Part shown: piece by piece, positions 11,045 to 21,542 of the stretch | Layout: each line of letters starts with the position of its first letter | Position numbering within the stretch: the stretch's first letter is position 1 | Notes under the pieces: generated by a model | What the model was told of the DNA's origin: nothing | Databases searched by the model: none | Seen by the model: the letters and a program-made list of their open reading frames with translations, nothing else | Program-made: the position numbers and the translations under genes | Assembly (NCBI GenBank): GCA_021014945.1 | Contig: MU266403.1 | Coordinates: 1 to 64,000 of the forward strand | Direction: 5' to 3' | Length of the DNA: 64,000 nt | Source of the DNA: Leucogyrophana mollusca | Lineage: Eukaryota; Basidiomycota; Agaricomycetes; Boletales

Positions 11045-11960
11045 CATCGACGGGGGTGGGGTTGCGTATCAGGGGGACGGGGGTGGGAGGGAGATGGACG
11101 TTGTGAAGGGCTAAGAGTTGTGAGTTGCGCAGGGGTGGTATTCAACACTGGGCGCGTTGCTTGGGGGCTGGGGCTGGGGGATTGGAAGTTGCGTAGGGGG
11201 AAGGAGGTGGGGCAAGGGAGGGTTGTATAAAGGTGGGCATTCTCTATCTTGCGGGTTCTTTGGTCGGTTCACCATGCTCTCCCGTCCGCCCGATGAACCA
11301 TACTCGCTCGCTCACCTCATTCATTCGCTTGCTCGTTCGTTTTCCCGTCAACGCTCACCCCCGCCACCTACTTTGTACAGCGAACCATGGGCGCCTTTTC
11401 GCGCTTCACCGCCAACCCATGGGCTACTATTCATTTCATGTCGACCCATGCGCAACTATTCACATCTCATGTCGACCCACGGGCCATTATTCAACCTCTC
11501 ACCGCCGAGCCACGGACCCCAATTCACATCTCACCTTCGATCCACGGACTACTGTTTTCATTTCACCGCTCAACCTTCAACTTCTCAATTTAATACCATC
11601 TCGCAATGAAGCCTAATATTTCGTGATGTTCCAAGTACCCCATCCCCCTGCTGATACCGGCTCCGCCCTGCCTTCCAGGTTCCACCACGTCGCCCAAGTG
11701 ATATCCTCCCCACCCACCTTGGGGGGGCACAGGACGAAGGCGAAAGCGGGAGCGAAAACGGGGCGGCGGGGTGGCGGGGAATATGACATGGCGAGGAAAT
11801 ACGAAGTGGCTTGGAGGGGCGAAGACAAAGATGTGGGCGAAGACAGCAGGACGAAGGGGATGATTCACTGGCGCCTTTTCCAACTCCACTGTCGAACCGG
11901 GGACGACTTTTCAGATCTCGCCGTCGGACCGCAGGGCAGCTTTTCGCCGTCGAACAAACG
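11045..11960. repeat. Dispersed GC-rich repeat, copy B
   Basis: Direct-orientation copy of 9625-10550 (see there for the blocks), offset by about 1.4 kb. Its right end approaches the 3' side of the CHAT gene. Inside, 11400-11560 holds degenerate units of the form RACCCACGGGCYAYTATTCA..CTCACCG. Confidence 0.7.
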
Positions 11961-12189
11961 AGGTGGGTAGTCCATAGCTCCGCCTGGGTTGGCGACAGCG
12001 CGCCAGACGCCAGAAAACATAATATATACAGGTCGCACGTTCGTATACCCACGGGCGGGAATGATGAGATCTTCGGTCCCAACAATATGAACGAAAGCAC
12101 AAGTCAATCCCAATTTAAACTGAGAGGAATATCAGTTAACGTCGACGGTGTGACCAGCATTAAAGCTCACCATCAATTATCAAACGGCA
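11961..12189. other. 3' flank of the CHAT gene
   Basis: No gene recognised; AT-richer than the repeat to its left and probably contains the 3' UTR of the minus-strand CHAT gene. Confidence 0.4.
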
Positions 12190-15100
12190 TTAAGCTCCGA
12201 TGTGAACGAATACGATCCTCTGCTCGAGGGGGACCGCTTTCTTGTCCACCGTCCGCATAGCTATGTTCAGTGACGCCGCCGCCTTCGTGTATTCCATCCC
12301 GTGCTCGAACATGCTCTTGTAGAACGCCGAGACCATGTGGTGGGCGATCTCGTCGTCGACAGCCCACATCGTCCCGATCACGCTCTTGAACCCTGCAAAC
12401 TGCATCCCGGCAGCTAGATGGATAACTTCGTCCGGCGTTATCGCATCCCCGACCGCAGTGTGACAGGCGGAGAGAAACGCGAACTCTGGGTGAGAGATAT
12501 CTGTGCGAATGATGTCGAGAAGGGAGACTGGCTTGTCGTGCATGGCAAAGCACGAGTTAAAAGCTTGAGTCATGTTTTGTTTACCATGGCAAGCAAGGTG
12601 AACCCAGGAGTGCTTGCAGAGAGTGTCCAGTGCTGCGCGTTTTGTGGCAGCAGTATCGGCTAGGCGCGTCGAAGGTACAGATGATGGTAATTGGCGTAGA
12701 ACAAGGTCGAGTTCCGTATTCACCGTGAGGAGTTCCTTCTCATAACTTCCGCTACTAGGCATTGCTTGGCCAATTGCAGCAAACGTTGGAGGCGTCGCCG
12801 ACGCTAGGGCGTTGTTTCTCCTCGTCCTGATAAGGGCTGATAGCGTTGGCGTGTATGATGTGATGTATAGATCGGACAGGCCCAACTGGCCCTTGCGGTA
12901 TGGACCGGCAGCATGCAACGGCAGTGATGTGAACTTGGATGTCGGGCACAACCAGATCCGCGCACCCGCTGGAACCTGAATATTCCCTAGCGCATGGGCG
13001 ATGGGTTTCATGACGAGACCCCAAAGGGATCGGAGTAGAGAGAATAGCTCATTCCGCCCGCCGTTCTCGTGCCTGGGATCACCAGAATTTGAACGAGTCT
13101 TCAGTACGCGAGCAAACTCTGACTCCAATTGGGTGATATCTTGCAGGGTGACATTTCTAAGGGGTACGTGATGTGGGGGGCCATCCCGGAGAACAATGAG
13201 TGCATCACAGGTATATTCGCTGCCATTGATGACAATGACAGGACCTTCAATGGCGGCCTGCTGGAGATCGGAATAGGCCGGAGGCAGCAGAAACCGAGAG
13301 AAACCCTCCAGCTGTCGTACTTCACCTACGACCGAATCCCATTCCTGGGCCAGGTGTCGGTGATGTCGTGCTTCTTCGTCGCGAGAACTACTCTCCTCGT
13401 CATCCCACAGCCTTCCAGACGAGCTGTCAAGCTCCGAGCTGATTCGCTGAAGAGCTGCCGCCAGCCTTTTCCCCTGTGCATTCGCATCAGAAAGCTGCTG
13501 GAGGGGCACATGGAGGTTTGCCATCTGTGTCCATATTATTCCCCTTCCCTGTTCCATTAGTTCGACTGCAGTAGCAGGCTCGTTTCGACGAAGAGCGCAA
13601 GATGCAGCATTGGCGGCTAAAGAGGAAGAGATGGTTTTAAGGAGTTCGTGGCGCGATACAATGGATGACCTTGAGATGGCGTAGCGGTCGAGATTGGCCA
13701 AGGATACCCTGTAGGCGTTCAATGCAGAAACATGTTGAAATGTCTCTGCCGCTCCAATCCATGTCAGCGAGTACTTAACGCGGTCCCATGAACCGCAGTT
13801 TGTGTCAGTGGAGGCCAGTTCATGGTACTGGAAAGCGATGTCGAGATCGGCGCTGTCACCGAACTGGTCGAATCGAGTGGAAAGGATGGAAGCGAAGTTG
13901 TTCAGGGACATGGAGCGATTAGGGTGCCCTTGTGGACGCAACACCAGGCCTGCGCGATAGAGATCAATCGCTTCGTCCAGGTCGACTTTGTCGCTGAACT
14001 GGTTGAATCGAATGTGAAGGGCGGAAGCGAGATTGGACAGGGACATGGGGCGATCAGGGTGTCCTTGTGGACGCAACACCAGGCCTGCGCGGTGGAGATC
14101 AATGGCTTCATCCAGGTCGACTTTGTCGCCGAACTGATTGAATCGAGTGTAAAGGGTGGAAGCGAGGTTGTTCAGGGACGAGGAGCGATCCGGGTGCCCT
14201 TGTGGACGCAACGCCAGGCCTGCACGATCGAGCTCCGTGGCTTCGTCCAGATCGCATTTGTCGCCCAACTGATCGAATCGAGTAGAAAGGGTGGAAGCGA
14301 GGTTGCTCAGGGACGAGGAGCGATCAGGGTGCCCCACTGGACGCAATGCCAGGGCTGCGCGATGGAGACCAATGGCTTCGTCCAGATCAGCCCTGTCGCC
14401 GAACTGGTTGAATCGAGTGTAAAGGGTGTTAGCAATGTTGTTCAAGGATGTGGAGCGACTGGGGTGCCCTTGTGGACGCAACGCCAGGGTTGCGCGATGG
14501 AGCCCAGTGGCTTCGTCCAGGTCGGCCCCGTCGCCGAACTGGTTGAATCGAGTGGCAAGGGTGTTAGCGAGGTTGTTCGTGAATACGGAGCGATCGGGGT
14601 GCCCTGGTGGAAGCGATGCCAAGGCTGTACGATTCAGCTCAATGGCTTTGTCGAGGTCGGCTCTATCGCCGAACTGGTCGAATCGAGTGGAAAGGGTGAA
14701 AGCGAGGTAGTTCAGGGACATGGAGCGATTGGGGTGCCCCGCTGGACGCAAGTCGAGCGAAACACGATAATGATCGATTGCCTGCTCCAACTTCTCTCTA
14801 TGATGACTCTCCTCGAAATCGGAATATATGGTGTCGGCAAAGTCGTGCACGGACCACACAGCTGAAGGTTTCAACTCCTTCGTTTCGCCCTGCCACCGAG
14901 GCTTGGTCGAGCTCTAAGAAATAGGGTTCTCGTCAGTACTGGCAGTGTAGCTCGAATGAATCATCTACCTCGCCAACAACGGGACGTTCACCTTCGGTAT
15001 GCGCCGCTCGTTCGACTTTCACAATCAGATGGCTTTCTTCGTTGGGTGCTTTCGCTGGCAGAGTCATATCTAGGAAGGAACATCAGCCTCGACATCACGG

Positions 15101-15565
15101 CAAGAGTGAGGGGTGAGGCACTTGTGAATCTGCTACCAGATCCCAGCAGCTGCTCGGCAGTAGCTCTTGATTCCCAAATCGACTTGCCCCCTCTCAAGGG
15201 GGCTGGGCGCACCGCTTCCCGGCATTCGTGCAAACGAAGCGCGATGTATGACGCCTTGTCTACTCTCCTAAATTCATACCGATATGGTCAGGCTACGTGG
15301 AAATGCTGAGTCGAGAACACGTACAGTCGAAAACAAGCGTTCCATTCGATGGTTGACTGGGGCGAGGGTGCTAGCTCGGCTGTCCATCCTTGCTTTCCGT
15401 CCACCTCGACGACAACGTAGAAGCCCGTTGGGTGGTAATCAGATGAAGATAAGCCAGTGGCTCCGACGACTGCAACAGTTGAGGTAAGTTTTGGACCGAG
15501 AAACTCGGTCAATATCTCTGCGCACCTGTGAGCGAGAATTCTGTATTTCCTTGGGAAGATTCCAT
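12190..15565 (-). CDS. C2-TPR-CHAT protein (complete)
   Basis: Exons 15526-15565, 15325-15469, 15137-15267, 14969-15069 and 12190-14913 splice in phase to 1046 aa; the four introns are 55-67 nt. Residues 1-140 form a C2-like domain (VVGATGLSSSDY, VVVEVDGKQG, LRVDKASYIALRL, HLIVKVERA). Then come about eight TPR-like units of 42 residues (TRFDQFGDxxDLDEAIxLxRxxL / GHPDRSxSLxNLAxTL). The C-terminal third is a CHAT domain: WVHLACHGKQ carries the catalytic His and FAFLSACHTAVGD the catalytic Cys. CHAT proteases are caspase-like; TPR-CHAT partners often act in cell-death or defence circuits. Paralogous to the gene cut at the left edge, including the promoter. No disruption seen. The ATG at 15565 opens a C2 strand and is matched by the paralogue, which supports this start. 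Confidence 0.9.
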
Positions 15566-16100
15566 GTCGCTAGGCGTCTGAGACCACTACCACGCAGGAA
15601 ATTGGCCGCCAGAGAGGTATATGGTGGCGAAACGGAGGGTAGGCGTGTATCGGAGTAGCTGGTTGTGAGCAATTCGGCTGCTTGATGCAATGCGCTTTGC
15701 ACGTGTGGTGAATAATGCCCATTTGAGATCTATCAGGTATATGGTGACGAAATGAAGGGTACACCACTAAGTTGGTTGGAGGTCTTTTTGAGGTCCGACA
15801 CAGGATGTGAGCTCGACTACGAGGCGGCGCGCTGACGAGGTACTTACTTTGCTAGGCACCTGAGTTACCATGTAACGTAGTTAGCGTTCAAAATCTGTTA
15901 TCTGTTATCGGGTTGGCGGTACATCTCTTCCTTGATGCATGGTGGTAGTCAATCCAGGAGTGGGGCTCTTGACCGTGACGGACCTTTGTAACTGTATCGA
16001 ACAAAAGCGATCCATCACATGAGAGCTTGAGCGTTGGAGTCAGCATCACGGCGGCGTCTGAAATTTGGAACAATTGGATCGTGTTCTACACTGACCCGTG
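15566..16100. repeat. Upstream segment shared with 1086-1600
   Basis: Second copy of the duplicated CHAT 5' flank (see the first copy for landmarks). It ends where a short ATG101-like piece (about 16090-16160) and repeat copy C begin. Confidence 0.65.
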
Positions 16101-16545
16101 GTTCCAGGTGTACTTACATGGTGTGTCCCTCTCCGTTCCTTTCTCTTGGTGCGTCGCTCATTCTACCACCGTCGACTCACGGGCCACTATTCAACCTCTC
16201 ACCGCCGAACCATGCGCAACTATTCAACTTCTCACCGTCGACCCACGGGCCACTATTCACCTTTCACCGCTCAACCTTTAACTTCTCAATTTATCACCGC
16301 CGAACCCCATGCCCACGGACGGCGGCGCCCTAAGAGGCCGAGTGCCCCATCATGTTCCAAACACACCATCTCGCAATGAAACGTACCATCTCGCGATGTT
16401 CGGGCGCCACGCCTCACGATGTTCGAAGGCCTTGTCTCGCAGTGTTCCAAGTGCCCCGTCTCGCAGTGCTCCAGGTACCCCATCTCCCTGCCGCCACAAG
16501 CTCCGCCCCGCCGCCACTAGTTCCACCCCGGTGTCCACATCGGCT
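16090..16545. repeat. Dispersed repeat, copy C, led by an ATG101 scrap
   Basis: About 16090-16120 reads WFQVYLHG, like the ATG101 central strand, followed by GGTGTGTCCCTCTCCG and TGCGTCGCTCATT as in the ATG101 intron at 9030-9075. From 16165 it matches copies A and B (CATCATGTTCCAA, CTCGCGAYGTTC, CTCGCAGTGTTCCAAGT, CCGCCACYAGTTCCA). Only the second half of the longer copies is present. Confidence 0.65.
16174..16272 (+). repeat. Three 33-bp tandem units
   Basis: Units at 16174-16206, 16207-16239 and 16240-16272 share the form GACYCACGGGCCACTATTCA followed by CYTCTCACCGYC. Degenerate versions occur in repeat copies A (about 9990-10110) and B (about 11395-11560). Confidence 0.8.
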
Positions 16546-16559
16546 CTTGTCGTTGACGA

Positions 16560-17400
16560 TCTTTGAGAAGAATCAATATCCGAGCAGCAATGCCCACTTG
16601 CATCGAAGTACAAGATGTTATCAACAATAGATAGGTCATCAGCGGCGAACGCTCCAAAATTTCTGTGTTCTCCCGAGTCAATTGAATTTTCAGAGCGTAC
16701 CGCTTCGCAGACTGCAGCGAGGTATTCATGCAGAATGATATTGATCGAGCAAGGATTTACGAGCGAAGTGACCTCGTCAACATCTGTCAACGTCCATTCG
16801 AAATCCTTCATTTCCAGAAGTCCAGTCATCTGGAAGAAATCCGGGTTCGTGTCACAACAAACTGACATTAAAGAAAAGGTCCCCAAGGGTGTCGTCTGTG
16901 AGACATAGATGGAGTCGTCTACGGACCTTGGGGAGTCCGGAAGGGGAATTATTGAAAGCCAGAGTTGTCGCCAGAGTTGTTTGATTGCCTTATAACAGTT
17001 GTTTGAAAGGACGAGGAGTATTCCGAGAGCCACGGGCGGTGATCGCAAGGTGCAGATGGTGTTATGGATGCAATCCAGCCAGTCAAAAATAGGCCGCCAT
17101 GGATGAGAGCCAGCCGGTCAACATCAGGCCGCCCATGAATCAGATCACGGACGCGGACAGTACCGTATCACGCTGCACGCATGCTCGCCAGGGAATTATG
17201 GAGAAGGTCTATGACCAAAGTGTACAGACATCGTGCTTGGGTTTGTTTGAGGGATGCAGACGGCGCTGGGGGATCGTAGACACAGTGATCTCGTCTCGCA
17301 AGAACAGTAATTCGTTCGTGGAGCCACGAAATCCACACTAGTTGAGCTAGCATCCGTAGTAATACAAGTTTGAGCTCTCCCTCAGGCGACAGCGACACCG
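16560..17400 (-). pseudogene. Unknown membrane-type ORF, 3' end overrun by repeat
   Basis: An open frame (about 17045-16560) reads SPPVALGILLVLSNNCYKAIKQLW, a hydrophobic segment with a basic flank, then DDSIYVSQTTPLGTFSLMSVCCD and an acidic region SLVNPCSINIILHEYLAAVCEAV. Upstream, 17100-17400 has pieces such as GLMLTGW in other frames, consistent with more exons or decay. Downstream the frame runs straight into dispersed repeat copy C, so its original C-terminus is lost or absent. I do not recognise the family. Confidence 0.35.
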
Positions 17401-17408
17401 AAGACGAA

Positions 17409-18832
17409 TCAAGACGAACTGAATCGCTTGAACCATTCTACCATTCCGCGGGCGCATTCTTCCTTGGCCCATCCTGGTGAGTGGAAGGTTAGTTGATCGG
17501 CAGGACCAGGTGTGGATACGTTATGGAGGAAATGCATGTTGTAGAAGAATGAATGTGAAGCTTGTAATAGTCGAGGAGGACGAGATGGAAACGGGTTAGG
17601 AGACAAATATGAACGGCAGAGCAGTACCGGATCTCAAAGTAACGAAGACACGCACGTTCACTATCAACGCTTGGGTCTCCGCGGGTAGCGAAGCCGTGCG
17701 AGACGCCGGAGAATATCTGGAAGTAATACGGCGCCTTCATCTCGACGAGGATGTCTTCGGCACGACGACGCGATTCGGGAGGGAAGGCTTGATCGGTTTC
17801 TATGTGTATTTGAGCCGAGGGTAAATATGAGTGAGGATTAGAGGAGAAGGATGCGAAGGAAGTTAGATCGAGGTCGCAGTGAGTAAGTGAAAGTGAGAAT
17901 ACAAGGAGTGAGGGTAGAGATAGGAAACATCAGCAAGAGCGACAACTCGCATCGGTGCGTAGCGCACCTGCACATCCGAAGAGGAGTGGAGCTACAGATG
18001 TATAACAAGTGCGTCAGGCATATTTTACAATAACGAAATATCGCTTTTCTGACCTTTGGCAGCTCGGAAATGATGCTCCTGGAGGTTAGTGGGGTGTGCG
18101 ACAACAGCTGAGGATCACAGGTACTAGTCTGCGAGACTGATGGAATAAGCGTAAGGGGTGAACGTACCAGAGGCAAGTAGTCCGCTCCCGGCGAGTTCAA
18201 GTGAGTACGGTGCGCCGAAGCAATATCCTGGGTACAGACGATCAGAGACATAGGTGGAGGGCATTTGAGTCTCGCATACCAACTGCATGGTATCTCACGC
18301 CCTCAGTACCTATGCGATAAGGAAGTGAGTATTGGTGTTGGGTGATATGTAAAGCACTGATGTCGACTGACCGTATCTCGCCTTCACAACTTCGACCCAC
18401 TGTGGAACCCACGCTATAGCTTGCTTCAAAGCCTTGTCTCTCCAGGTCGCACGATCGAAACCAGGTTGGCCCAAATGACCACCGACAGGATCTCCGTTGA
18501 AGTAATCAATACCGAGCACAGTAAAACCTACCGGATCGATAAGCAGGTCGAGTCGACTGGAGTTGGATGAAAGCACGGGACACACCATGAGACGCAAAGT
18601 AGTCCTGGATCAACTGGCTGTTGATGTAAAACGGCCCAAACACGTCCGAAAAGTAGAGTATGATGTTCTTTGGACCGGTTGCATCCGTGGACACCGGTGG
18701 CCCGGAGAGATACGTTGGGACCTCTGTACCGTCTGCAATGGTGATTGTGATGGCTTCGCCAACTGGCGTTCCGGTGTGCTGGACTGTCTGGAAGCACAGA
18801 TCGCATGGCGGGTGCGCGATAACGGATGTCAT
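17409..18832 (-). CDS. Dienelactone hydrolase family protein
   Basis: Eight exons by eye: 18586-18832, 18372-18527, 18280-18309, 18168-18227, 18054-18107, 17968-17991, 17656-17799 and 17409-17473; all junctions keep frame, giving 259 aa, the usual length. It is an alpha/beta hydrolase that opens lactone rings. Visible: CDLCF near the N-terminus, LYFSDVFG, DYFNGDP, the nucleophile elbow VGYCFG with catalytic Cys, AHP strand, and HGFATRGDP with the catalytic His near the end, then WAKEECARGMVEWF. The very short exons (30 and 24 nt) are typical of this gene in basidiomycetes. The two longest introns (168 and 182 nt) are the least certain. A decayed copy lies at 7560-8280. Confidence 0.88.
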
Positions 18833-18973
18833 TATGCCTTGCTATTGCGAGGAACGAGCGTGGGCTTTAACATCGCTGTAATAAAGGTGATGCTATGATT
18901 AGCATAGTGTGATTTTGGACTCCATGCGTGCGTCGGGGACAGCCACATCCGCTTTCACTTCTCTCCGGCCACC

Positions 18974-20633
18974 ATGTCTACAGATGCGCAACCCTCAGAG
19001 ATACAGATAAACGTTAAAGGTGCACTATATCTTTCGTTATTAGCCAATATAGTGTTGGGCTCACAGGCTTGAACAGGCCCGAGCGAGCTGAAGCTGCAGA
19101 TAACAATCAGCACGGACAAGACAGTGTTGGAGCTCAAGCAGGCAATCGCGGACAAGTCGGACGTTGAAGCAGATCGCCAGAGACTTATATATTCCGGTGC
19201 GTACCCCACCCACTTACAATCCTGTATACGAGACGTGCTGAACGGACTTGGCGACTCAAGGGAGAGTCCTCAAGGTGTGTTCCAAAATCACGAGCTTACA
19301 CTAACTTTTCCACTCACGACCCCGTCACGACAGGATGAAGATCTGCTCTCTGTGTACAAAATCCAGTCGTCACACACTATCCACATGGTCAAAGGCGTCT
19401 CCCGATCTGCCGGTGGTTCCTCGGCGCATCAACAGTCCACCGGCACTCCCCCGTCCCAAACACTGCCCACCATGCAAGCCGGTCAGAATCCACACGACCC
19501 TCTCACCCAACTGAATAGCCACATGGGCTTCGGCGCGATGGCAGGGATCAACCCCTTTGCGGAGATGGGGCTCAATCCTAACGATCCTAATATGGTGCGT
19601 CGTCGAAACTGTCGTGAAGATTGGGATTGATCAATTGACGATGGACGCCGATGATAGATGCAAACGATGATGAATTCGCCTCAGTTCCTTCAGCAAATGT
19701 CTGGCGTCATGTCCAACCCCGCTGTCCTCGACCAAATCATCGCGTCGAACCCGCAGCTCGCGGCTATGGCACCGCAGGTCCGGGAGTTATTCCAGAGCGA
19801 GAGGTTTAGAGACATGATGTACGTTTCCCTTATCCTTTGGCCACACTTCTTTTTCTTCTACCTCTGTTCCCTCCCCACTCATCCACTGAACTAAACCCAG
19901 ATCCAACCCCGACACCCTCCGCAATATGCTTCAAATGGCAGCGGCCTTCCGCGGTGCAAATGGCGACCCACTAGGCATCATGGGCGGCGGAGGCGGCAAT
20001 GCGGCCTTCCCCGCCCCAGGCGTCCCGTCCACCGGCGCCCCAGCGGCATCCTCCCCTGCCGGTACCACCCCTTCCACCACCTCTCCGTCAACCAACCCGC
20101 CACCCAACCCATTCGCAGCGTTCTTCCCTCCACCAGCAGGCGGCGCAGCAGGCGGGGGAGCGGGAGCACCCCCATTCGGGATGTTCGACCCTGCAATGCT
20201 TGCGCAGATGCAGCAAGCGTTTGGTGGTGGGATGGGCGGTTTCGGTGCTGGTGGTGCCCCTGCTGCAGCTGCGGATTCGAGGCCGCCAGAAGAGAGATTC
20301 CAGGTACAGCTTCAGGTGCGTTTAAGGTTTTAGTAGGCCGGGAGTATGGTGTTAACCCTTAGTTTGATCAACTCATCATTTGTCACATTTCACGCGGTCT
20401 ATGATTCAACCGTTTCCCTGACGTTCTTGTTCTATTCCAACTCCCCCTTCTCGTCCCAATCCACTCACCAATTCTTTCTTCTCACCGTCGAACACCCCCG
20501 CCCTCGCCCACGTCCCCAGCAACTACAAGACATGGGATTCACGAACGCATCGCAAAATGTACGCGCGCTACTTGCAACGGGGGGGAACGTCCATTCAGCG
20601 ATAGAGTATATTCTCGGGGGCGGGGGGTTGTAG
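18974..20633 (+). CDS. DSK2: Ubiquilin/DSK2-like ubiquitin receptor
   Basis: Exons 18974-19019, 19077-19196, 19261-19274, 19334-19594, 19658-19818, 19901-20315 and 20520-20633 give 376 aa, close to yeast Dsk2. The N-terminal ubiquitin-like domain reads KLQITISTDKTVLELKQAI...RLIYSGRVLKDEDLL...HTIHMVKG and binds the proteasome. A middle STI1-like part has MMNSPQFLQQMSG and NPDTLRNMLQMA. A Gly/Pro/Ala-rich linker follows, and a C-terminal UBA domain (LQDMGFTNASQNVRALLATGGNVHSAIEYIL) binds ubiquitin chains. Exon 3 is only 14 nt (coding the end of GRVLK). The protein shuttles ubiquitylated clients to the proteasome. The gene is head-to-head with the dienelactone hydrolase (141 bp apart), so they may share a promoter region. 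Confidence 0.92.
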
Positions 20634-21542
20634 CACTTGGTTGCGGGCGGGTGGGTAGGGTGTATGGGACACGGATGTGAGTGTGTAAGTAATAAATAAG
20701 TGTATGTATGTAGAAGACCTCCGCGGCATCAGGGGAAAACCAGCGATGCACTTGTCTCTCGCCTCGTCTTGTAGGATACGCTACTGCTGAATTATGTTGT
20801 ATCGGGGACTCGGGTACTACTACCAGCGGCACGCATGAAATGAGGGTGATATTACAATGGAGGTGATTCCAGCTTCGTCTATCGCGGATCGTTAGGAAAA
20901 GCACGACCGAAGTGGTTGGGTTGATCCGAACGGTAGCTCGGGGTGGGGCGCAGGCAAGATGGCGCCGCTCGGGTGGGCGGGAACAGCTTGCGTGCGATTT
21001 TGGGGCGGTATGCACGAGGTATGTGCTGGTATGTGATGGACTGCAAATGATTACGATTGGAAAACTTAAGGAGTGACGGGTGGGTGAGAAAAGACAGTGC
21101 GAGCGATGCAGACTGTCGAGGTCTGCGAGCTCGATGATGAAACCTGTAGGATAAGAAGAAAGGTGAGGAAATTTGGCGCTTTCCGCTCAGCTGGACGTGC
21201 GGAGCCGGACTCCGTCCGGCACCGAACACATTGCCCACCATATACCAAGACTCCCCACCCCCCTCGATCGCCGCGTTCGCAGTTCATCAGGGCCGGTTGC
21301 TGATATCAAAGGGCCATCTCCACGCTGCCAGGAAGGAAAGGCTTGGCACATGATCGACACATGCTTGTAATACCTGCCTTGGGCGTCAGTGGCCACAGCC
21401 TTTAGGGTCGACATGGTATAAGAAGCACCCAACGGCGCATATCTTAGACTCGGGCACCTACTTTTCAGTAATTCTCCCCGTCACGTTGCCTACCCGATCC
21501 ATTAATCTCGCTGATAGCTCTTCAGTCTGATAGACTATCCTT
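20634..21542. other. Intergenic DNA
   Basis: About 0.9 kb between DSK2 and the HET gene. Several open frames of 60-160 codons exist on both strands but none shows a recognisable domain or consistent splice pattern. The last 150 bp are the likely HET promoter. Confidence 0.5.

Noticed and set aside
13822..14865. 347-codon plus-strand open frame with repeats
   Set aside because: It is the antisense of the TPR array of the CHAT gene; repeats in one frame create a long repetitive frame in the other.
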